A stretch of DNA of 64,000 nt from JAOUEA01 sp035249905 (GTDB lineage: Bacteria; Actinomycetota; UBA4738; HRBIN12): positions 1 through 64,000 of the forward strand of contig DATFFT010000004.1 of NCBI GenBank assembly GCA_035249905.1, written 5' to 3'. The translations under genes were made by a program, and so were the position numbers. The notes beneath the pieces are model-generated. The model ran no database searches, had not been told where the DNA came from, and saw only the letters and a list, made by a program, of their open reading frames with translations. Below, in pieces: positions 47,103-53,683 of the stretch. How positions within the stretch are numbered: the stretch's first letter is position 1; every line of letters starts with the position of its first letter.

Positions 47103-48052
47103 GACGCCGCCGCGTCCGTCACCGTGAACAGCCGCCAACGGTCCGGCACGCCCCTCAGCGAGTGTTCACCACGGTCGGCGAAGGTGATGCCCGAGCCGGC
47201 GACGAGGTCCCGCACGGTGCTCGACGCGACGACATCGCCCGGCTCGGCCGACCCGAGCACTCGCGAGCCGATGTGGACGGCGATACCCCCCACGTCGTCG
47301 CCCCGAAGCTCGACCTCGCCGGCGTGTAGCCCGATGCGCACCTGGACCCCCTCGGAGGCGAGCGCGTCGCGGATCGACACCGCGCACCGGATCGCGCGCG
47401 CCGGCGCATCGAACAGCGCAAGGAACCCGTCGCCGGTCGTCTTGACCTCCCGGCCTCCATGCATCTCGAGCTCACGCCGGATCAGCGCGTCGTGTCGGTC
47501 GAGCACGTCGCGCCACCCACGGTCGCCGGCTTCAACCGCACGTTCGGTCGACGAGACGATGTCGCTGAACATCACGGTCGCGAGCACACGATCCGACGCC
47601 GATCCGGCCGGCAGGGTCGCCTCCCCCCCGTCGGCGATCGCCTCGATCACCTGCTTCGCGACGCGCGGCGAGAGCGACGCCCCGCCGCGTGCGATCGCCC
47701 TGACCCCTTGCACGAGCTCGGCAGGTTCGGTGTCCTTGAGCAGGAATCCGCTCGCGCCCACCCGCAGGGCTTCGAAGACGTACTCGTCGAGGTCGAACGT
47801 CGTGAGGATCACGATGCGGGTGCGATCGAGACGCTCGTCGGCGACGATGCGACGGGTGGCCTCGAGCCCGTCGACGCCCGGCATGCGGATGTCCATCAGC
47901 ACCACATCGGGCGTGAGCTCGGACGCCTTGCGCACGGCCGCGTCGCCGTCGTCGGCCTCGCCGACCACCTCGATGTCGTCCTGGGCGTCGAGGAGCACAC
48001 GGAACCCGGCCCGAACCAGTGCCTGGTCGTCGGCGAGCAGCACCGTGATCAT
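47099..48052 (-). CDS. Response regulator with class III nucleotide-cyclase output domain
   Basis: 317 residues. Receiver: DD at 8-9, Asp54 in VLMDIRMP, ILTTFDLDEYVFEA, FLLKDTEP. A linker of ~35 residues follows, then a class III cyclase domain: VMFSDIVSSTERA (first metal Asp), EVKTTGDGFLALFD (second metal Asp and the Lys that selects ATP), RIGLHAGEVEL and GIAVHIGSRVLG (transition-state Asn replaced by His, Arg kept). There is no DNA-binding domain. It overlaps the kinase by 4 bases and the second regulator by 4 bases. I infer phosphorylation-controlled cAMP synthesis. Confidence 0.9.
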   Translation of the reverse strand: MITVLLADDQALVRAGFRVLLDAQDDIEVVGEADDGDAAVRKASELTPDVVLMDIRMPGVDGLEATRRIVADERLDRTRIVILTTFDLDEYVFEALRVGASGFLLKDTEPAELVQGVRAIARGGASLSPRVAKQVIEAIADGGEATLPAGSASDRVLATVMFSDIVSSTERAVEAGDRGWRDVLDRHDALIRRELEMHGGREVKTTGDGFLALFDAPARAIRCAVSIRDALASEGVQVRIGLHAGEVELRGDDVGGIAVHIGSRVLGSAEPGDVVASSTVRDLVAGSGITFADRGEHSLRGVPDRWRLFTVTDAAAS

Positions 48053-49218
48053 CGGGCGCCCTCCAGCGGAAGCCTGGCCCGCACGCGGAACCCACCGCCG
48101 GGCTTGGGGCCGGCCTCGAGATCGCCACCCAGCGCAGCAGCGCGTTCGCGCATGCCGAGCACACCCTTCCCGGTGCCGGGCGTCGTGGCCGTGGAGATCC
48201 CGTTCCCGTCGTCGTCGACCTCCACCGTGAGGGCATCGTTCCCGTAGCCCAGGCGCACCGTGGCGCTCGCCTGCCCCGCGTGGCGGGCGACGTTGGTGAG
48301 CGCCTCCTGCACGATGCGGAACGCGGCCACGTCGACCCCGAACGGCAGCGGGTGCACGTCGCCGTCGGTCTCTGTGCGAACCTCGATGCCCGCTGCGGCG
48401 GCCTGCGTGACCAGGTCGTCGATGCGATCCAGCGACGAGGTCGGCGTGCGCGGCGCCCGCTCCCCCTGCTGGCGCAGGATCTCGAGCACCGACCGGAGCT
48501 CGGTCAAGGCCTCTCCGCTCGACTGCTTGATCGCCGTGAGCGACCCACGCACCGGCTCGGGCAGTTCCTCGTTCACGTGCAACGCCACTCCGGCCTGCAC
48601 GCTGATCAACGAGAGATGGTGACCCAGCGCGTCGTGCAGCTCACGAGCGATGCGCAGGCGCTCTTCGGTGGCCCGCGCCCGGGCCTCCTCCTCGTGCACG
48701 CGGAGTGCCTCCGCCGCTCGCTCGCGCCTGATTCGGATGAACTCCGCGGCGCCCAGCAGCACGAGCAGCCACGCGGCGAGCGCGACGAGGGCGCCGAGCG
48801 ACGGGGCTGCACGGTCCCGCAGCAGGCGGTCGATCCACGGGAACACCAGGAAGCCGGCCACGGCGAACCCCGCCGCGACGATGCCCTTCCCGCGGATCAC
48901 GGCGCTGAAGTACGCGATGATCAGCGGGATCCAGATCGGACCCTGCGCGTACCCGAGGCCCAGGTAAGCGAAGGTCGCGACGAAGACGACCGCCAACGTC
49001 GCGACCGGGTGACGTCGCCGCGCGGTGAGCGCCCCCGCGGCGACGAGCAGGATCGCGACAGCTACAGCGTCGAAGGGTCGGCGCTCGGGCTGACCTTGCG
49101 ATGCGAAATACGTGCCGATCGTGATGAAGACGGCGACACCGACGCTGAGCGCCCCGTCGATCCACAGGCTCGTGCGTGCAGCCGGTGGAAAGTGCGAGAT
49201 CGGTTCTCTCGCCGACAT
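48049..49218 (-). CDS. NarL-type sensor histidine kinase (DesK-like)
   Basis: About 389 residues. The N-terminal half has five to six membrane helices with short loops (SLWIDGALSVGVAVFITIGTYF, AVAVAILLVAAGALTA, PVATLAVVFVATFAYLGLGY, IPLIIAYFSAVI, GIVAAGFAVAGFLVFPWI, LVALAAWLLVLLGAAEFI). The HisKA_3 helix has TEERLRIARELHDALGHHLSLISVQAG, and the ATPase domain VDDDGNGIS and GKGVLGMRERAAALGGDLEA. ATG at 49218 is chosen; one at 49254 is in frame. Without a large outside domain it probably senses a membrane or intracellular cue. It overlaps the cyclase regulator by 4 bases. Confidence 0.92.
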   Translation of the reverse strand: MSAREPISHFPPAARTSLWIDGALSVGVAVFITIGTYFASQGQPERRPFDAVAVAILLVAAGALTARRRHPVATLAVVFVATFAYLGLGYAQGPIWIPLIIAYFSAVIRGKGIVAAGFAVAGFLVFPWIDRLLRDRAAPSLGALVALAAWLLVLLGAAEFIRIRRERAAEALRVHEEEARARATEERLRIARELHDALGHHLSLISVQAGVALHVNEELPEPVRGSLTAIKQSSGEALTELRSVLEILRQQGERAPRTPTSSLDRIDDLVTQAAAAGIEVRTETDGDVHPLPFGVDVAAFRIVQEALTNVARHAGQASATVRLGYGNDALTVEVDDDGNGISTATTPGTGKGVLGMRERAAALGGDLEAGPKPGGGFRVRARLPLEGAR

Positions 49219-49276
49219 GCTTGGAGCGTAGGTCGGGCCGGAAGGAAGCGTCATCGCCCCCGGGGAGCGGTCCGGT

Positions 49277-49294
49277 CTACGCCCGCCGGCGTAG
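49277..49294. promoter_or_regulatory. CTACGCC-N4-GGCGTAG palindrome upstream of the kinase/cyclase operon
   Basis: CTACGCC (49277-49283) and GGCGTAG (49288-49294) are perfect 7-base arms with a 4-base centre, 59 bases upstream of the kinase start. It is a fitting binding site for the NarL-family regulator at 46431 and would give operon autoregulation. It overlaps another hairpin (GCCCGCC at 49281-49287 with GGCGGGC at 49294-49300), which is an alternative explanation. Confidence 0.55.
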
Positions 49295-49363
49295 GCGGGC
49301 TCGGCCCCCTCGACTCGGCCCCCTCGATGAGTTCTCGCTCGCCGATCGGTCTTGTGTGCAGGG

Positions 49364-49744
49364 ATGACGACCACCTTCAGGCTGGACGGGCCCGTGGACC
49401 GGGCCGAGATCCCCGCGCTGTGCGAGCGCTTGCGCACCGTGCTCGCGCGCGAGGGCGCGGGACCGGTGGTCTTCGACATCAGCTCGCTCGAGGGGCCCGA
49501 CGCCGCGACCGTCGAAGCGTTGGCCAGGTTGCAGCTCACGGCGTTGCGGTCGGGGCGGCGGATCCGCCTGCGCAGCGCGTGCTGCGAGCTCCAGGACCTG
49601 CTCGCGCTCGTGGGGCTCGTCGAGCTCCTGCCGGTCGTCGAGCCGGCAGGTCGGTCACGCGTCGAGCCGCTCCGGCTGACCGAACAGCGGGAAGAGCTCC
49701 GCGGTGTCGAGGAAGAACGTGATCCCGGAGATCCGGCCGCCTGA
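49364..49744 (+). CDS. STAS-domain protein
   Basis: 126 residues. TFRLDGPVDRAEIPALCERLRTVLAREGAGPVVFDISSLEGPDAATVEALARLQLTALRSGRRIRLRSACCELQDLLALVGLVELL has the STAS alternation of strands and helices. The position of the phosphorylated Ser of anti-anti-sigma factors (usually D.S....D) reads DISSLEGPDAATV, so a phosphorylatable Ser or Thr is available. After residue ~92 the frame runs 90 bases into the antisense of the ECF gene and gives a Glu/Arg-rich tail that may be incidental. It is divergent from the kinase/cyclase operon. Confidence 0.75.
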   Translation: MTTTFRLDGPVDRAEIPALCERLRTVLAREGAGPVVFDISSLEGPDAATVEALARLQLTALRSGRRIRLRSACCELQDLLALVGLVELLPVVEPAGRSRVEPLRLTEQREELRGVEEERDPGDPAA

Positions 49745-50638
49745 GAGCTCGAGGACCTGGAGCGACCAGGGTTCGAACCCGCCGCCGGGCGCCGGCTTGT
49801 ATTGAGCGAACGCCGGCGAGCCGTTGGCCTCGACCGGCACCAGCCTCGACCCGCGGCACGCGATGCCCGGTCCGAGGCACCACGTGCGGATGTCGTCGTG
49901 GGTCTGCAGCCAGAGCCGGTAGGGAGGCATCGACCAGGAAGCGTCATCGCGGAGCAGCGACGTGAGCGCATCCATGTCGTAGCGCTCGAACGCGTCGACG
50001 TAGCGGTCGAGCAGCGAACGCTGGTCGTCGTCGAGCGGGCGAAGCGACTCGCCGTCGGCGGCGTCGGCGCTCTCGAGGGTGGCGTGGGCGCGCTGCAGCG
50101 CGCTGTTGACCGACGCGACCGTGGTGTCGAGCAGCTCCGCGACCTCCGATGCCTTCCAGCGGAAGACGTCACGCAACACGAGCACCGCTCGCTGCTTCGG
50201 GGGCAGATGCTGCAGGGCGGCCATGAAGGCGAGCCGGATCGTCTCACGGGCCTCGGCCACCTCGGCCGGGTCGCCGTCGGGGTGGACCACGCGGCCGTCG
50301 GGGATCGGCATGATCCACGTGGCCTCGGGCATCGCGTCGCCCATCAGCGAGACGTCGGCGACCTGCGCGGGCCCGAGGTCCATCGGGCGGGCCCGGCGCT
50401 CCTTCCCGCCGAGCATGTCGAGGCAGACGTTCGTCGCGATGCGGTAGAGCCACGAGCGGAGCGACGAGCGCCCCTCGAAGCTATCGTGGGCCCGCCACGC
50501 GCGCAGCATCGTCTCCTGCACGGCGTCCTCGGTCTCGAACGCGGAACCGAGCATGCGGTAGGCGTACGCGGTCAGCTCGCGCCGATACTGCTCGAGGCCG
50601 AGCTCCAGGTCGTCGGGCGCACGAACCATGCCCTCCAC
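49655..50638 (-). CDS. ECF sigma factor with SnoaL-like C-terminal domain (SigG-like)
   Basis: 327 residues. Region 2 is EQYRRELTAYAYRMLGSAFETEDAVQETMLRAWRAHDSFEGRSSLRSWLYRIATNVCLDML, region 4 LQHLPPKQRAVLVLRDVFRWKASEVAELLDTTVASVNSALQRAHATL. The SnoaL-like tail (LLDRYVDAFERYDMDALTSLLRDDASWSMPPYRLWLQTHDDI...) and total length match the SigG/TIGR02960 group. GTG at 50638 and ATG at 50629 are both possible starts. It is related to 19844-20902. The 3' end overlaps the STAS gene by 90 bases. Confidence 0.9.
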   Translation of the reverse strand: MEGMVRAPDDLELGLEQYRRELTAYAYRMLGSAFETEDAVQETMLRAWRAHDSFEGRSSLRSWLYRIATNVCLDMLGGKERRARPMDLGPAQVADVSLMGDAMPEATWIMPIPDGRVVHPDGDPAEVAEARETIRLAFMAALQHLPPKQRAVLVLRDVFRWKASEVAELLDTTVASVNSALQRAHATLESADAADGESLRPLDDDQRSLLDRYVDAFERYDMDALTSLLRDDASWSMPPYRLWLQTHDDIRTWCLGPGIACRGSRLVPVEANGSPAFAQYKPAPGGGFEPWSLQVLELSGGRISGITFFLDTAELFPLFGQPERLDA

Positions 50639-50680
50639 CCTACGACCGATCGACGACAGCTCCTGGCTCGCGAAGATGGC

Positions 50681-51097
50681 TCAGACCCCGGCTGCTAAGT
50701 GGGCGATCTCCCAGATGTGCCCTCCCGGGTCCTGGAAGCTCGCGGTTCGGATCCCCCAGGGCCGGTCCATCGGTCCGTTCAACAGCTCGACGCCACGCTC
50801 CTTCAGCTCGGCGCACGTGACGTCGACGTCCTCGACGCCGAGCGTGAACTGGAACCGAACCCCTGAATCGCGCTTCCTGACGATGGCCGGCTCGATCAGC
50901 TCGGGTGCCCCGCTCACCGCCAGCAGGTTGACGAGCGTCTCTCCGAACCGGAAGACGGCGGAATCGTGGTTCTCGAACTCGACGGCGAGATCGAACACCT
51001 GCTGGTAGAAGCGCTTCGAAGCCTCCAGGTCCTCCGTGAACAACGTGACCGCGGCGATCGAGCCCGGCCACGCTTTCGGTTCGGTGCTCATCGACAT
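50681..51097 (-). CDS. VOC-family protein
   Basis: 138 residues from the ATG at 51097 (GCAGGAGGGG upstream). SIAAVTLFTEDLEASKRFYQQVFDLAVEFENHDSAVFRFGETLVNLLAVSGAPELIEPA is the first module half. FQFTLGVEDVDVTCAELKERGVELLNGPMDRPWGIRTASFQDPGGHIWEIAHL is the second, with the closing WEIA that usually supplies a metal-binding Glu. Function unknown. It lies upstream of the ECF gene in the same direction, 42 bases apart, so it may share its transcript. Confidence 0.87.
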   Translation of the reverse strand: MSMSTEPKAWPGSIAAVTLFTEDLEASKRFYQQVFDLAVEFENHDSAVFRFGETLVNLLAVSGAPELIEPAIVRKRDSGVRFQFTLGVEDVDVTCAELKERGVELLNGPMDRPWGIRTASFQDPGGHIWEIAHLAAGV

Positions 51098-51227
51098 GCT
51101 CCCCTCCTGCTCGTCCGTCCATCGGCCCGAGGTGCCTCTGGACGCCATTCAGACCCGTCGGAGCGAGCAGACTCATCGGTCGCCCGTCGTTTGACCTTCT
51201 CCACTCCGACGCCCTAGGGTCCCGCCC

Positions 51228-52382
51228 ATGTCCCCCCGACGGATCGCCTCATTGTCCTCGCTCGTCCTCTCGGCGCTCATCCTCGCGGCCCTCCCCGCTC
51301 GAGCGGGGACTCCGCCGGGTGGCCGGCCCCTCCAGCGCGCGATCGACCACCTCACCGAACGTCCCGAGGGACCGCCGGGCGCGATCGTCGTCGTACAGCG
51401 CGGGTCGCGCCTCAGGGTCTTCCGGGCGGGTGTCGCGAACGTGCGCACGGGCAGGCCGATGCAACCCTGGAAGCACATGCGCATCGCCAGCACCGCCAAG
51501 GCCTATAGCGGCGGCGTCGCGCTCTCGCTGGTGGACCGGGGACTCCTCTCCCTCGACGACACGATCGCCGAGCTGCTTCCCTGGGCTCCGGACGCATGGG
51601 GCGAGGTCACGCTCGGCCAGGCCCTGCACCACACCAGCGGGATCCCCGACTTCTCGATGAGCCAGGCGTTCCTGGACCACCTGCTCGCCAACCTCGACGA
51701 TCCGGTCGAGCCCAGGCAGCTGCTCGGGTTCGTCGCCGACGAGGACCTGGAGTTCGAACCCGGCACCGAGTATCGCTACTCGAACTCCGACAACGTCGTC
51801 GTCGCGCTCATGGCGGCGAAGGTCACCGGTCATCGCTACGAGCGCGTGCTGCGCGACGAGGCCCTGCGGCCGCTTCGGCTCCGCGACACGAGCCTGCCCA
51901 GCGGCGTCGAGATGCCGCGGCCGTACATCCGCGGATACGACTTCGACGACCAGGGCGTTCCCGAAGACGTGAGCGAGCTGTTCGCGGCCGGCTATGCATG
52001 GGCATCGGGCGGCATCGTGTCGACGCCGTTCGAGCAGAACCGGTTCATCCGCGCGTACGTGGGACGTGAGCTGTTCGGCGCCCCCACCCGAGCCGAGCAG
52101 TTCGTCTTCATCCCGGGCGGCTCCTCGGAGCCGCCGGGACCCGGGCGCAACGCCGCCGGGCTCGCGATCTTCCGGTACCGCACCCGCTGCGGCACGATGT
52201 TCGGTCACACCGGCAACACGGCCGGCTACACGCAGTTCTTCGCCGGGTCACGGAGCGGCCGTCGCTCGGTCGTGGTGGCGGTCAACCGGCAGACCACGCC
52301 GACGACAGCGCCCGAGGTCTTCCGGGAGCTGCGACGGGTCTACACGCTCGCCGTGTGCACGCTGAACTCGGACCGGCGCTAG
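51228..52382 (+). CDS. Secreted serine hydrolase, class C beta-lactamase/DD-peptidase fold
   Basis: 384 residues. The signal peptide is SPRRIASLSSLVLSALILAALPARAG, followed by a mature domain with SxxK in RIASTAKAYSGGVAL (nucleophile Ser), YxN in YRYSNSDNVVVALMA, and HTG in FGHTGNTAGYTQFFAG. This is the full set of class C beta-lactamase/D-Ala-D-Ala carboxypeptidase motifs. It acts outside the membrane. It could be a DD-peptidase, esterase or lactamase; such proteins (Pfam beta-lactamase) are often not resistance enzymes. No partner gene. Confidence 0.9.
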   Translation: MSPRRIASLSSLVLSALILAALPARAGTPPGGRPLQRAIDHLTERPEGPPGAIVVVQRGSRLRVFRAGVANVRTGRPMQPWKHMRIASTAKAYSGGVALSLVDRGLLSLDDTIAELLPWAPDAWGEVTLGQALHHTSGIPDFSMSQAFLDHLLANLDDPVEPRQLLGFVADEDLEFEPGTEYRYSNSDNVVVALMAAKVTGHRYERVLRDEALRPLRLRDTSLPSGVEMPRPYIRGYDFDDQGVPEDVSELFAAGYAWASGGIVSTPFEQNRFIRAYVGRELFGAPTRAEQFVFIPGGSSEPPGPGRNAAGLAIFRYRTRCGTMFGHTGNTAGYTQFFAGSRSGRRSVVVAVNRQTTPTTAPEVFRELRRVYTLAVCTLNSDRR

Positions 52383-52400
52383 CCGGGTCCCGCGCACACC

Positions 52401-53570
52401 TCACCGCAGCGAGGCGGCCGGCACCTGCTTCCTCGGATCGACGAATGGGATCGCGGCGGTCGTGCCGACGAGGTGGCCGTGCTGGGACTCGACGTCGAGC
52501 CGGGTGCCGGGATCCGAGAGCTCGACCGGGACCCACACGTAGCCGATGTTCCGCTCGAGACGCGGCGACCAGACCGCGTCGGTGACGCGACCGACCTCCT
52601 TCCCGTCGTGGAAGACGGGCCAGAAGTCGGCGGGATCGATCTCGAACCCGCCCTCGGCTTCGAGCTCGATGCCCACGAGCTTGTCCCTGACGCCCTCGAC
52701 GCGGATGCGCTCGAGAGCGTCCTTGCCGATGTAGTCCTGGGGCTGTTCCTCGACGAGCCGCTCGAGACCCATGACCTGGAACGGATTGTGCTCGATCGTC
52801 ATGTCGGAGCCGAGGTTCATCATGCCGGCCTCGATGCGCTTGGCCATGCTCGGCGCGGCGACACGGATGCCGAACTCCTCCCCCGCTGCGAGCACGGCTT
52901 CCCAGAGCGCGTCGCCATGGGAGAAGTCCAGGCAGTTCACCTCGAACCCGGGCGCCGCGGTGAATCCGGTGCGGCTGATCACGACCGGCATGCCGTCGAT
53001 CTCGAAACGATCGCACCAGTAGTAGCGCAGCTCGTAGATCGCGGAGCCGACGAGCTTCTCGAGCGTCTTCGCCGACGACGGGCCCTGCACCTGCATCGGG
53101 TACACGTCAGGGTGGAAGACGTTGACGTCGAGGCCGAGCCCCGTGGCGACGCCGAGCGCGTACAGGCCGGCGTCGGAGTCGGCGCACTGCATCCACCATC
53201 GGCCCTCGTCGACGTGCAGCAGCACCGGGTCGTTCACGATGCCGCCGTCGTGGGCGGTGACCAGCATATACTTGGCCTGCTTCACCTCGCACCTCGTGAG
53301 GTCGCGGCAGGTCAGCATGTCGATCAAGCGGTCCGCATCGGGACCGCTGACCTCGATCGTCCACTCCGCGCCCACGTCCCAGACCACGACCCCGGAAAGC
53401 AGCAGCTCGTACTCGACGTTCGGGTCGTCGTAGTAGCCGGGGAGCAACGTGTGGTTGTACACGTCGTAGGCCTTGCACCCGGCTCGCACCGTGGCCTCGA
53501 AGTACGGCGACCGCCGATACCAGGGCCCCGGGAACAACGTCGTCTCGGTCAGGAAGCGCTCCGCGCCCAT
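52401..53570 (-). CDS. GcvT-fold aminomethyltransferase, DmdA-like
   Basis: About 389 residues. GCKAYDVYNHTLLPGYY, VVVWDVGAEWTIEVSGPDADRLIDMLTCRDLT, GIVNDPVLLHVDEGRWWMQCADSD and MQVQGPSSAKTLEKLVG align by memory with dimethylsulfoniopropionate demethylase DmdA ([56 protein letters not shown]) more closely than with glycine-cleavage T-protein. These enzymes move a methyl or aminomethyl group to tetrahydrofolate. No DmdB, C or D gene is visible, so the substrate could be another methylated sulfur or nitrogen compound. ATG at 53570 has GGAGGG upstream. Confidence 0.75.
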   Translation of the reverse strand: MGAERFLTETTLFPGPWYRRSPYFEATVRAGCKAYDVYNHTLLPGYYDDPNVEYELLLSGVVVWDVGAEWTIEVSGPDADRLIDMLTCRDLTRCEVKQAKYMLVTAHDGGIVNDPVLLHVDEGRWWMQCADSDAGLYALGVATGLGLDVNVFHPDVYPMQVQGPSSAKTLEKLVGSAIYELRYYWCDRFEIDGMPVVISRTGFTAAPGFEVNCLDFSHGDALWEAVLAAGEEFGIRVAAPSMAKRIEAGMMNLGSDMTIEHNPFQVMGLERLVEEQPQDYIGKDALERIRVEGVRDKLVGIELEAEGGFEIDPADFWPVFHDGKEVGRVTDAVWSPRLERNIGYVWVPVELSDPGTRLDVESQHGHLVGTTAAIPFVDPRKQVPAASLR

Positions 53571-53683
53571 CGATCCCTCCATCTCGCTCGATCGGTGGGT
53601 TCTACTACGTCGGACCGTCCATGCGTTACCCGGGAGCGGCCGATGGGTTGAGCGCTCTCGCAGGTGGGGACGAAGATGGGGTC

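Noticed and set aside
49768..49785. GGTTCGAACCC, which resembles a tRNA T-loop
   Set aside because: It lies inside the coding region of the ECF sigma factor and has no acceptor stem or anticodon arm around it.
48049..50247. A 732-codon open frame covering the kinase
   Set aside because: The part beyond 49254 overlaps the STAS and sigma genes and reads as Ser/Arg-rich shadow sequence.
51755..51770. GTTCGAACCCGG, another T-loop-like string
   Set aside because: It is codons of the serine hydrolase (EFEPGT) and no tRNA fold can be drawn.
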